A stretch of DNA of 13,805 nt from Actinomycetota bacterium (GTDB lineage: Bacteria; Actinomycetota; Humimicrobiia; Humimicrobiales; Humimicrobiaceae): the NCBI GenBank assembly GCA_023379515.1, contig JAMCQQ010000489.1, forward strand, positions 1-13,805, in the 5' to 3' direction. The position numbers and the translations under genes are program-made. The notes under the pieces were generated by a model, which saw only the letters and a program-made list of their open reading frames with translations, did not search any database and was not told where the DNA came from. Of this stretch, positions 6,819 to 13,470 are shown one piece after another (position 1 is the first letter of the stretch; each line of letters opens with the position of its first letter).

Positions 6819-7250
6819 TTATTTGAACCAAAAATCTCTAATTGCATAATCTGCCTGTTTTATTAAATCCATTTTTTCAAACCTGAATGTCTCTCTGTCA
6901 CTTTCGGCCATCTGATACCGGTAAGTCATTTCTAAGGCATTTACGGTACAGAATTCAACACAATTGCCGCAAAAAATGCACTTACTCAAGTCAAGAAAAA
7001 ATTCATCAAGGTAGTCCTTGCCATTTTCATCAGTTGCTTTTTTTATTTGTATACAATGCTCGGGACAAATCTTTGCGCATGTTCCGCAACCGTTGCAGAT
7101 TATTTCTAGAGTGTCCAGATCAAGCTTCAGTTTCGGAATGCCCCTGCTTCCCTCAGGAATAATTATTTTTTCTTTTGGATATACAACTGTTCTTGGTTTT
7201 CTGAAAATGTTTCCAAATTCTATAAAAAAATCTCTTATTACAGGTCTCAT
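6819..7250 (-). CDS. nuoI: NuoI-like ferredoxin subunit with two 4Fe-4S clusters
   Basis: A 143-residue iron-sulfur protein. Two complete cluster motifs are visible: Cys52-55-58-62 (CNGCGTCAKICP) and Cys91-94-97-101 (CIFCGNCVEFC). As in NuoI, the fourth Cys of each motif ligates the other cluster. The second motif ends CTVNAL, where CP is usual. The N-terminus has the amphipathic segment (RDFFIEFGNIFRKPRTVVYP) and GSRGIPKL, comparable to the RGRH-containing entry of NuoI. In complex I this subunit carries clusters N6a and N6b and feeds N2 in NuoB; with no NuoE/F/G here, it is the probable docking point for an external donor such as ferredoxin. The start is ATG 7250, 18 bases after nuoH. Confidence 0.88.
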   Translation of the reverse strand: MRPVIRDFFIEFGNIFRKPRTVVYPKEKIIIPEGSRGIPKLKLDLDTLEIICNGCGTCAKICPEHCIQIKKATDENGKDYLDEFFLDLSKCIFCGNCVEFCTVNALEMTYRYQMAESDRETFRFEKMDLIKQADYAIRDFWFK

Positions 7251-7268
7251 AATTTTAAAATTCCACTT

Positions 7269-8204
7269 TTATATCAGATTATATATATTTCTTAGCATAA
7301 AAAATACTAATGTTATTAAAAAATTAACCGCTGACATGGGAAGCAGAAATCTCCCATTTATACTGACTAAATAATCATAGCTGCTTAATCTGGGAGTTGC
7401 CTTATCCAACAATATTAAAATCATAAAAATTATATAAAACTTTAAGGCAAACATTATTTCTCCATTTATAAAAAATAATTGCTGCCAACCACCAAGATAA
7501 AAAATATTTAGAATTATTATTAAAAAAAATAAAATTGTGTAATTTGAAATCCTGTTAATTAGTCTTCCGAAACCAAGCCCTTCTTTGTCAATATTTTCAG
7601 AGTAAAGAACAGGATTCTTTGAGCTGATCCCAAGAAGCTTGAAATGAAGCAGGATTGATGCAAACACTGTTATAAAACCTAAAGGCTGATAAATGATATT
7701 CCAGTATTGGTATTGAAAATTTACAATTTCACCAAGACTTAAAGTTCTGTTAACCAGCACTATGCTTGCGGAACAAAAAAGAATAGGAATAAAAAATGCC
7801 AATACCTGTATATTTTTTTTGATAATGTTGCTGTAAATATAATTATGTTCCGATCGGGATGCGCTTGCCAGATTTAGAAAAATAATTATTATGTAAAATA
7901 AAAAACCTGCAAGCAGATTATAGTCAAGATCAACAATAATCAAATTTGCAGATAAAGGAATGATGGCCCAAATTGCAAATGAAAAAAAGAATATCAAAAA
8001 TTCCCAGAAATTAACTTTATGATCCTTGGATAAAAATCTAAAAATTCTTATAAAAGGATAGCTAAGTCCTTTCGCTCTAGTGGCAACATATCCTCTTGCA
8101 AGATCCATCTTTGCATTCAGTTTATTTGCAAGAAATGAAGTAAGATAAAGATTCACTCCAAAAATTAACATAATGTAAATTACTTTTTTTAATATTATTG
8201 CCAT
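7269..8204 (-). CDS. nuoH: NuoH-like membrane subunit, divergent
   Basis: A 311-residue, roughly eight-helix protein between nuoCD and nuoI. Recognisable NuoH landmarks: the entry KMDLARGYVATRAKGLSYPFIRIFRFLSKD (33-61), VDLDYNLL (91-98) for the family's D-N-GLL element, IQVLAFFI (132-139) aligning with AQMISYEI, and YLGGWQ near the FLGGW of NuoH. In this alignment Phe138 replaces the conserved Glu of SYE, the start of the E-channel. The acidic quinone-side loop of NuoH (PFDLPEAESEL and EYSG) is replaced by NPVLYSENIDKEGLGFGRL. A TTG at 8210 would add two residues; the ATG at 8204 is used. No clear ribosome site, so translation is probably coupled to nuoCD 30 bases upstream. Confidence 0.77.
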   Translation of the reverse strand: MAIILKKVIYIMLIFGVNLYLTSFLANKLNAKMDLARGYVATRAKGLSYPFIRIFRFLSKDHKVNFWEFLIFFFSFAIWAIIPLSANLIIVDLDYNLLAGFLFYIIIIFLNLASASRSEHNYIYSNIIKKNIQVLAFFIPILFCSASIVLVNRTLSLGEIVNFQYQYWNIIYQPLGFITVFASILLHFKLLGISSKNPVLYSENIDKEGLGFGRLINRISNYTILFFLIIILNIFYLGGWQQLFFINGEIMFALKFYIIFMILILLDKATPRLSSYDYLVSINGRFLLPMSAVNFLITLVFFMLRNIYNLI

Positions 8205-8234
8205 AATCAAATCAAAATAACCAGTTACTCAATT

Positions 8235-9743
8235 TTAAAACCTTATTATTTCACCACAGCTTAAATCAAGGCTTCCTAAAATAATTTCAACATCTTCAAG
8301 CCTGTTCCCCTCAAGAATTTTTTCAGCAAGGAAAAGACTGTTTCTTGAAGGACCCATCAATACCATATTTGAAACAGTGTTTTCCTTTACTTCTATATAA
8401 ATTTTAAAAACACCATGTGGACACTCTATGCTTGAAATCATTGACGAAAATGGAAATTCAAGCTCTGAAAGGTTTATTAATTTTTTAATACGCTCTTCAG
8501 GCAACTCATTGGCTATCTGCTCAACGATTTTTATTGATTGATAGATTTCCCCGAACCTTAGCTGAATTCTATCAAGACAATCTCCATATTTACCAAGTGG
8601 GATAAGAAAAGATATGTCTTTATAAAGCATGAGGTTTCTGTTTTTCCTGAGGTCATACCTTATTCCAAGTGACCGCAGGTTTGGTCCGGTAACCCCATAT
8701 TCAAGTGCTGTGTTTTTGTCAATAATGCCGATATCTCTAAGCTTGCCTGTAATTATTGAATTATCAAGAAGCATGGTTTCCATTCTGGAAACTTTTAAAG
8801 CTAAAATTGGAAGCATTTCTTTTATATTGCTCAGCTTCTCCTCATTTAAATCCTTACGGATTCCTCCAATTCTTATAAAGTTCGGATTTATTCTTGATCC
8901 TGTAATAAGCTCTATAACTCTAAGGACTCTCTCCCTTTCAAGTAAGGCTAAGTTATAGACGGTATCATTTCCCATAATCTTGCATATATTTGCGATAAAA
9001 TGCAGATGGTTTGAAGTCCTGAAAAGCTCGCTTACCATCATTCTTATGCCCTGCACTCTTTTTTGAATTTTTAGCTGCATCAATTCTTCAAGAGCAATGC
9101 AAAAACATAATTCCGGAAAGATCCCTGCAGTATAATCAAATCTGCTAATATAAGAAAGCAATTTTTCGATATCTGCGTTCATATAAAAATCATCACCGAC
9201 AACTCTTGCAATATTAGTATCTATATAAGCTTTTTCAATGGTGTCATTATTTGTCAGGAGGTAAATGTCAAGAAAATCGAATCCATCGATAAACGGACTG
9301 AACATAGTAATATCAGAATATTTCGATTCCAGCGCAGGTCTTTCCTTGTAAAATATGGCAGATCCAAAATAAGTTTTTACAATATTTATAATTTCGATAT
9401 ATTCGCGGTTAAGCGACGGGCCCAGGGCGCTGGCTAATTCTATTTTTAGAAGCAGCGAAAAATTATTTACTACAGAAGAAAGATTAATAAGCACATTGGT
9501 GGTACCGCCGCTCTGATACTTACTGATATTATTTAATATGCCAACATTAAATTCGGAATTATTCCTCAATTCGCTTAGCACTACCTGCAAATTTTCTTTG
9601 CTGACAATACAAAATATCTCCTGTCCAAGCCTTTTTGAGTATGTAATTTTATTTTTTAAATAAAATTCAAGGTTTTTTTCTACCCGCTCAATAAATACTA
9701 GCTTGAGTGATGAATATATTCCGTCATATAGTTCTTTTGCCAT
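8235..9743 (-). CDS. nuoCD: NuoCD-like fused subunit, quinone-site motif lost
   Basis: A 502-residue fusion. Residues 1-140 are a weak NuoC domain ending in NREYIEIINIVKTYFG, comparable to the ERExxDxFGI element but without most of its signature residues. Residues 145-502 match NuoD well: SRFDYTAGIF (200-209), ALEELMQLKIQKRVQGIRMMVSELFRTSNHL, LERERVLRVIELITGSRINPNFIRIGGIRKDL (268-299), SSIECPHGVFKIYI and ILGSLDLSCGEIIR. The GPQHPxxHG loop that lines the quinone pocket aligns with FSPFIDGFD (148-156), so both His positions are Phe. The Tyr in the following TYxQ segment also seems lost. No CxxC pairs of a NiFe hydrogenase large subunit occur, so this is not a hydrogenase. The ATG at 9743 lies 10 bases after nuoB with no ribosome site. 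Confidence 0.85.
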   Translation of the reverse strand: MAKELYDGIYSSLKLVFIERVEKNLEFYLKNKITYSKRLGQEIFCIVSKENLQVVLSELRNNSEFNVGILNNISKYQSGGTTNVLINLSSVVNNFSLLLKIELASALGPSLNREYIEIINIVKTYFGSAIFYKERPALESKYSDITMFSPFIDGFDFLDIYLLTNNDTIEKAYIDTNIARVVGDDFYMNADIEKLLSYISRFDYTAGIFPELCFCIALEELMQLKIQKRVQGIRMMVSELFRTSNHLHFIANICKIMGNDTVYNLALLERERVLRVIELITGSRINPNFIRIGGIRKDLNEEKLSNIKEMLPILALKVSRMETMLLDNSIITGKLRDIGIIDKNTALEYGVTGPNLRSLGIRYDLRKNRNLMLYKDISFLIPLGKYGDCLDRIQLRFGEIYQSIKIVEQIANELPEERIKKLINLSELEFPFSSMISSIECPHGVFKIYIEVKENTVSNMVLMGPSRNSLFLAEKILEGNRLEDVEIILGSLDLSCGEIIRF

Positions 9744-9753
9744 TTTAATAAAT

Positions 9754-10149
9754 CTATTGAGTGTCTAATAATCTTAACATTGCATAAATAAACGTTTCCG
9801 GCCGCGGAGGGCAGCCAGGCATATAAATATCTATTTTGATTTTGCCTTCAAGGCTTTCGAGTATCCTAAATTCCTTGCACAAGAGACTGCTGTCAACTAC
9901 GCATTTACCTGCAGCTATAACCCATTTTGGATCTCTCATATTTTTATAATACTCGAGCAATCTTTCTTCTCCTATTTTGTTATAAAAACCCTGAATTACA
10001 AGAACATCCGCGTCTTCTGGCGTGCTGACGAAATTTATGCCGAATCTTTCAATATCATAAAGGGGCCCATTGGCAGCATAGATCTCCTGCTTGCAACAGC
10101 CAAACCCTGCAACAATCAAATTAAGATTATTTTTTATTAATGATCTCAT
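9754..10149 (-). CDS. nuoB: NuoB-like subunit carrying the N2-type 4Fe-4S cluster
   Basis: A 131-residue protein, somewhat short for NuoB because the N-terminal extension is absent. All cluster N2 ligands are present: tandem Cys18-Cys19 (GFGCCKQEIYAA), Cys83 (AAGKCVVDS) and Cys113 (MPGCPPRPE). Other family anchors are GPLYDIERFGI (28-38), ADVLVIQG (47-54) and DPKWVIAAG (73-81). This is the best conserved subunit of the operon and shows that electrons can still travel from NuoI to the NuoB/NuoD interface. The residues around the second anchor (QGFYNKIG, where complex I has G-TxTxKM) differ, which fits with altered acceptor chemistry. The start is ATG 10149, 11 bases after nuoA. Confidence 0.93.
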   Translation of the reverse strand: MRSLIKNNLNLIVAGFGCCKQEIYAANGPLYDIERFGINFVSTPEDADVLVIQGFYNKIGEERLLEYYKNMRDPKWVIAAGKCVVDSSLLCKEFRILESLEGKIKIDIYMPGCPPRPETFIYAMLRLLDTQ

Positions 10150-10160
10150 TAAATATTGCC

Positions 10161-10580
10161 CTATTTAGTAATAAATTTAGATTTTACAAAGTAAACTGCA
10201 GTGAATATTATTAAAGAAATTAACCAAATTATCAAAAACAAACCACCGCCTATTTGAAACTTTACCGTAAAATTAAGTGTAAGCAAGAGCAGCAAAACAA
10301 AAAATATAACCAGAATAAATATTATTCCAAAGACAAAAAGATTCTTGACAAGATAAATATCCTTATTAAGATAAAAACCGCTATATTTCCCGACAGTTGA
10401 ACTTTTTGATATCTGCTGATCTGCCTGTTCCGGCTTATAGGGTAGTTCCTTCTTCTTTCTATTGTAAATAAAGAACCGGGACATAAGGAATAAAACAATA
10501 AATATAGTAAGTACAATTGCTATAAATATTGTTATTGAATAAATATTGCTTACAAATATATTAATAGATTCTTCCGGCAT
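10161..10580 (-). CDS. nuoA: NuoA-like membrane subunit, first gene of the operon
   Basis: A 139-residue, three-helix protein (about 12-36, 76-103, 108-132). It is in the position of nuoA, directly before nuoB. Helix 2, DIYLVKNLFVFGIIFILVIF, lines up with [20 protein letters not shown] of E. coli NuoA; the FDVE acidic pair becomes I86 and F88. The loop has ELPYKPEQ where many NuoA proteins have PYECG, so the quinone-cavity Cys is also absent. Alone the protein would not be identified; position, topology and this alignment make NuoA the best reading. The start is ATG 10580, with AGGG about 6 bases upstream. Confidence 0.65.
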   Translation of the reverse strand: MPEESINIFVSNIYSITIFIAIVLTIFIVLFLMSRFFIYNRKKKELPYKPEQADQQISKSSTVGKYSGFYLNKDIYLVKNLFVFGIIFILVIFFVLLLLLTLNFTVKFQIGGGLFLIIWLISLIIFTAVYFVKSKFITK

Positions 10581-10640
10581 TTTTACCCTGTTGTTTTAAC
10601 TTTTTAAAAAGGCACTTATAAGTTTTTGATATAAAACTTT

Positions 10641-10670
10641 ATCATAATTACAATAGTACTACAATTGCAA
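10641..10670 (-). promoter_or_regulatory. Probable promoter of the nuo-like operon
   Basis: On the minus strand TTGCAA (10665-10670) and TATGAT (10641-10646) are 18 bases apart, placing a start near 10634 and a leader of about 54 bases before nuoA. The -35 box touches the left target duplication of the inserted repeat at 10679-10903, so the insertion has replaced the sequence immediately upstream of this promoter. Confidence 0.4.
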
Positions 10671-10678
10671 ATAAATTC
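10670..10678. repeat. Left 9-bp target duplication of copy 1
   Basis: AATAAATTC, repeated exactly at 10904-10912 on the other side of the element. Confidence 0.75.
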
Positions 10679-10903
10679 AGAGCATCTAAAATTTCGTGAT
10701 AGCAATAAAGGAAAATTTTAAGAGCCATGATGGGTATTTCAAAAACACGCAGGCTTTTCCCCGGCGAGTAAAAGCCAGCTCAGTTTCAGGCTCAGCTCCC
10801 CTCCCGGAGGAGGAACCATGCCCGCTTAAGCCTTCAAATGGTTTTCTCAATACCCATCATGGCCTATCAGTTTATTTTTTATCACGGAATTTTAGATGCT
10901 AAC
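10679..10903. mobile_element. MITE-like element, copy 1 (225 bp)
   Basis: The ends are 21-bp terminal inverted repeats with one mismatch (10681-10701 and 10880-10900, beginning AGCATCTAAAATTTC). The element is bounded by a perfect 9-bp direct repeat, AATAAATTC, at 10670-10678 and 10904-10912, the expected target duplication. It has no transposase. Its outer 40 and 33 bases match copy 2 (13395-13470, opposite orientation) with one mismatch; between them lies a 150-bp segment not present in copy 2. It sits in the divergent intergenic region between nuoA and the AI-2E permease gene. Confidence 0.85.
10721..10870. other. GC-richer, multi-hairpin segment nested in copy 1
   Basis: This 150-bp segment is precisely the part absent from copy 2. 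Its ends form a perfect 15-bp inverted repeat, 10724-10738 with 10849-10863. Inside are three further hairpins: 10752-10758 with 10770-10776 (GGCTTTT/AAAAGCC), 10800-10804 with 10809-10813 (CCTCC, CGGA loop) and 10814-10819 with 10838-10843 (AACCAT/ATGGTT). The folded form is a multibranch junction on a long basal stem. The segment is clearly GC-richer than its surroundings, suggesting a separate origin. It could be a second nested element, a structured RNA or passenger DNA. No target duplication is seen at its ends. A GTG-started frame of 68 codons crosses it, but it spans both inverted repeats and is not convincing. Confidence 0.6.
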
Positions 10904-10912
10904 AATAAATTC
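10904..10912. repeat. Right 9-bp target duplication of copy 1
   Basis: AATAAATTC, exact direct repeat of 10670-10678. Confidence 0.75.
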
Positions 10913-10919
10913 TAAATTA

Positions 10920-10948
10920 TTGTCATATATCAAAAATATATATATAAT
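10920..10948 (+). promoter_or_regulatory. Promoter of the AI-2E permease gene
   Basis: TTGTCA (10920-10925) and a perfect TATAAT (10943-10948) are separated by 17 bases, a near-consensus sigma-70-type promoter. The start would be near 10955, leaving a leader of about 19 bases. It begins 8 bases after the right target duplication of the inserted element, which therefore forms the upstream DNA of this promoter. Confidence 0.65.
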
Positions 10949-10973
10949 TTAAAAAAATACCTTTTGATGATTC

Positions 10974-12083
10974 ATGAGAATTAATAAGCCTGTAAAAAAT
11001 TACGAAGCAGTAAAAAATATTGGAATTTTTTGCTGGTCTGTAATAGGACTTCTAATCTTAGTTGCTTTATTTTTCTACATAATCTATCTTATAAAAATTG
11101 CCATCATCCCCTTAATTATTGCTGTTGGTATTGCCTACCTGCTGACTCCGCTTGTAGTTTTACTGCAGAAAAAAATGAAAAAAGTTTTTGCTGTAACAAT
11201 AACTTATGTAATTTTTACCGGTATTATTTTTACCATATTCTTCTTTATGATACCTACCGTGGTAGATCAGCTTAGGATATTTATAGAAAAACTGCCGATC
11301 TATATCATCAATCTTACAAATATAATTAATGATTTCCTGGAAAAAAGTATTATTGTGACAAATATCGAAAATATGATCGGTAAAGAAATAATACCCAAAG
11401 ACACAAATGCAATAACGCAGTACGTTGTCAACAGCTTGAAGAATATTAACTTTTTCCAAAGTGTAACTTCTTTTACAAGATCGATAATCAATATCTTAAT
11501 TACCTTTATCATCGGGCCGCTGCTTGGTATCTATATTCTTAAAGACTCCCATAAGTTGAGAGAAGTATTCATAAAAGTAATACCGGTAAGGTTTAAAAGC
11601 CATGCTTCCACCATAATAGATAAAGTCAATAGCGTTGGCGGAAAATATATAAGAGGTCAGATTTTAGTTGCGATTATAGTTGGTACCCTATGTACTGTTG
11701 TACTGCTTATTCTAAGAGTTGACTTTCCTATCTTGCTGGGATTTATGGCTGGAATATTTAATCTTATTCCATTTTTAGGTCCCATTATTGGAGCCATACC
11801 TGCTGCATTGACTGCACTTTTCATCTCACCTCTTAAAGCTGTATTAGTAATATTGTTATTTATTGCAGTTCAACAAATTGATAATTACCTCATTTCTCCA
11901 AATGTTATGAAATATCAGATCGGAATTCATCCGGGAATTCTTATTTTTTCACTGATTGCGGGGGGTGCCATATTTGGAGTTATAGGTTTGCTCCTTGCTG
12001 TTCCGACTGTTGCAGTATTTCAGGAAATATTTAAATATTACCTGATCGATAGAAAAACAAGGCATCCTGATAGACTTCCTTGA
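10974..12083 (+). CDS. AI-2E family (PerM/YdiK-type) membrane transporter
   Basis: A 369-residue integral membrane protein of the AI-2 exporter superfamily, whose members export autoinducer-2 or act as Na+/H+ antiporters. Two N-terminal helices (about 17-40 and 43-62) are followed by a third (about 72-92), a long extracytoplasmic segment (about 93-160), then a C-terminal bundle. Family landmarks are GPLLGIYILKDSHKLR, GGKYIRGQILVAIIVGTLC, FNLIPFLGPIIGAIPA and QQIDNYLISPNVMKYQIGIHPGILIFSLIAGGAIFGVIGLLLAVP. The substrate cannot be inferred. The ATG at 10974 is 26 bases past a strong -10 box and lacks a good Shine-Dalgarno sequence. The 3' end overlaps the convergent larC gene by 53 bases. Confidence 0.9.
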   Translation: MRINKPVKNYEAVKNIGIFCWSVIGLLILVALFFYIIYLIKIAIIPLIIAVGIAYLLTPLVVLLQKKMKKVFAVTITYVIFTGIIFTIFFFMIPTVVDQLRIFIEKLPIYIINLTNIINDFLEKSIIVTNIENMIGKEIIPKDTNAITQYVVNSLKNINFFQSVTSFTRSIINILITFIIGPLLGIYILKDSHKLREVFIKVIPVRFKSHASTIIDKVNSVGGKYIRGQILVAIIVGTLCTVVLLILRVDFPILLGFMAGIFNLIPFLGPIIGAIPAALTALFISPLKAVLVILLFIAVQQIDNYLISPNVMKYQIGIHPGILIFSLIAGGAIFGVIGLLLAVPTVAVFQEIFKYYLIDRKTRHPDRLP

Positions 12084-13263
12084 GCGGTTTTTTGAGCTTT
12101 CTTGCAACTGCCGCACAGGATTCAAACTCCGGAGAAAATGTAACTTCTTTTCCTTTCAAAATACCTATTTTTAGTTTAACCTCTCCATACGGGAGCCTGA
12201 CTGTTTTAACCTCTCTCTCTAAAGCAATCCTTCCTACTTCTTGCATTCTTATCCCAAGAGTAGATGTTTCCGAAAAAAACACTTCAGCAATGTTGCCGAC
12301 CCTATCATAATTACAAAGCACGCAGACTTTAAAAGCCGGACGATTTTTCTTCATATATATAGGTTCGATCCAGGCATCATATGCTTTGCTTTCCATAAGC
12401 TTTTCAATTAAATATGCGAGAACTTCAGGTATGCAGTCATCTATATTTGTGGATAATAAGGTAAGCTTGTTTTCAGAAGTTTGCACATCTATGGTTTCTT
12501 CGACTGTCGTACCCAGAATAAGTCTTAATACATTTGGTAAATTATTGTCATGGCCGGCATCCAAAATAGTACTATGGACAGTGTTGGTAAACTGCTTACT
12601 CCCGGCACCCATACCTGTTTTTTCAATATACATTAGCGGCATTTTCCCAAATCTATTGCAAATCGTGCTTATAATTGCTGCACCAGTTGGTGTTGTTACT
12701 TCAAAATCAAAATTTCCGCCGTAAGAAGGGACTCCTTTTAAGATCTCGATAGTAGCAGGAGCGGGAATTGGAATTTTACCATGCATCGTTGAAGCTATAC
12801 CGCTGCCCAGAGGTACTCCTCCGGTATAAATCAGATCCAGTTTAAGACTATCCAATGCTGCTGCAGCAGCAGTAATATCAATTATGGAGTCTAGTGCACC
12901 TATTTCATGAAAATGCACATCTTCAACTTTTTGATTATGCACTTTTGCTTCGGCCTCAGCAATTTTTTTAAAAATTTTTAAAGCCAGCTTTTTTGTAGCT
13001 TGCTGCAATCCGCTTGAGCCAATTAAATTCTTTATATCTTTATAGTTTCTTGGTGGCTGATCTTTCTTTGTGTTGACCTGAAATCTGGTTGCATAAATTG
13101 CATTTATCTTAATATCTGCCGATTTTAGTTCATACCCGCTTATATCCAAATTCTTTAATTCATTTTTTATATATTGCAAGTCCACTCCAAGATTAATGAG
13201 CGCTCCGACCATCATGTCTCCGCTTATGCCGGAAAAACAATCAATATATAATATTTTTTTCAT
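12031..13263 (-). CDS. larC: LarC, nickel insertion protein for the nickel-pincer nucleotide cofactor
   Basis: A 410-residue LarC/DUF111 protein. LarC inserts nickel into the pyridinium bis-thiocarboxylate mononucleotide to give the cofactor of lactate racemase (LarA) and related enzymes; it acts in the cytoplasm. Landmarks: MKKILYIDCFSGISGDM (1-17), DVHFHEIGALDSIIDI (115-130, probable metal-handling His117 and His119), TTPTGAAIIST (190-200), GMGAGSKQF (217-225), STNIDDCIPEVLAYL (271-285) and PIYMKKNRP (301-309). In Lactiplantibacillus plantarum larC is split into larC1 and larC2 joined by ribosomal frameshifting; here one continuous frame covers both parts. The start is ATG 13263. No larA, larB or larE lies nearby. 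The last 53 bases overlap the convergent permease gene. Confidence 0.93.
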   Translation of the reverse strand: MKKILYIDCFSGISGDMMVGALINLGVDLQYIKNELKNLDISGYELKSADIKINAIYATRFQVNTKKDQPPRNYKDIKNLIGSSGLQQATKKLALKIFKKIAEAEAKVHNQKVEDVHFHEIGALDSIIDITAAAAALDSLKLDLIYTGGVPLGSGIASTMHGKIPIPAPATIEILKGVPSYGGNFDFEVTTPTGAAIISTICNRFGKMPLMYIEKTGMGAGSKQFTNTVHSTILDAGHDNNLPNVLRLILGTTVEETIDVQTSENKLTLLSTNIDDCIPEVLAYLIEKLMESKAYDAWIEPIYMKKNRPAFKVCVLCNYDRVGNIAEVFFSETSTLGIRMQEVGRIALEREVKTVRLPYGEVKLKIGILKGKEVTFSPEFESCAAVARKLKKPLKEVYQDALFFYRSGNI

Positions 13264-13350
13264 TATCTTGCCCCGAAAATTCTTAAACTTAAGACTTTGT
13301 GCAATAGCTTTTCAAAACAGTTTTTCAAATTACAGATTTATTCTATAAAA

Positions 13351-13380
13351 TTTTAACATTAAAGTCAGATAATGTTAAAA
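13351..13380 (-). terminator. Hairpin between the small membrane gene and larC
   Basis: A perfect 11-bp stem (13351-13361 with 13370-13380) has an 8-base loop. Read on the minus strand, the sequence after the stem is TTTTATAG, a short T run. It may end transcripts from the upstream membrane-protein gene, or be an operator in the larC leader. The stem is AT-rich, so terminator strength is doubtful. Confidence 0.35.
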
Positions 13381-13385
13381 CACTA

Positions 13386-13394
13386 GATCAGTTT
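13386..13394. repeat. Left 9-bp target duplication of copy 2
   Basis: GATCAGTTT, repeated exactly at 13471-13479. Confidence 0.85.
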
Positions 13395-13470
13395 GTTAGC
13401 ATCTAAAATTTCGTGATAAAAAATAAATAAAATTTTCCTTTATTGCTATCACGAAATTTTAGATGCTTCC
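13395..13470. mobile_element. MITE-like element, copy 2 (76 bp)
   Basis: This is a short element made almost wholly of two 21-bp perfect terminal inverted repeats (13398-13418 and 13447-13467) plus 28 internal bases. It is flanked by a perfect 9-bp direct repeat, GATCAGTTT, at 13386-13394 and 13471-13479. It is copy 1 in reverse orientation without the 150-bp inner segment. It lies between the stop of the membrane-protein gene and the larC leader and would fold into a strong hairpin in any read-through RNA. Confidence 0.88.

Noticed and set aside
8235..9743. Membrane-bound group 4 NiFe hydrogenase large subunit
   Set aside because: The paired CxxC motifs that bind nickel and iron are absent at both ends; C213-x-C215 and C496 do not have the right spacing. 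The gene order A-B-CD-H-I-J-K-N is that of complex I.
4269..10580. Decaying pseudogene operon
   Set aside because: All eight frames are intact with coupled junctions, and the cofactor cysteines of NuoB and NuoI are fully kept; residue loss is patterned and not random.
10806..10829. Strong GGAGGAGG site followed by ATG, two codons and TAA inside the nested segment
   Set aside because: It resembles a minimal leader ORF, but the purine run is one arm of a hairpin (CCTCC with GGAGG), so it is more simply explained by secondary structure.
10721..10870. Possible cobalamin or other known riboswitch
   Set aside because: I could not find the conserved B12-box or the core motifs of any riboswitch class I know, on either strand, and the segment lies inside a mobile repeat and not in a gene leader.
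10696..10902. A 68-codon plus-strand frame within the MITE-like element
   Set aside because: It starts with a non-ATG codon inside one inverted repeat and ends past the other, has no ribosome site, and its composition follows the repeat structure; I see no protein family.
13395..13470. Rho-independent terminator for the small membrane-protein gene
   Set aside because: The hairpin is strong but no T tract follows on either strand, and the 9-bp flanking duplications identify it as a mobile element.
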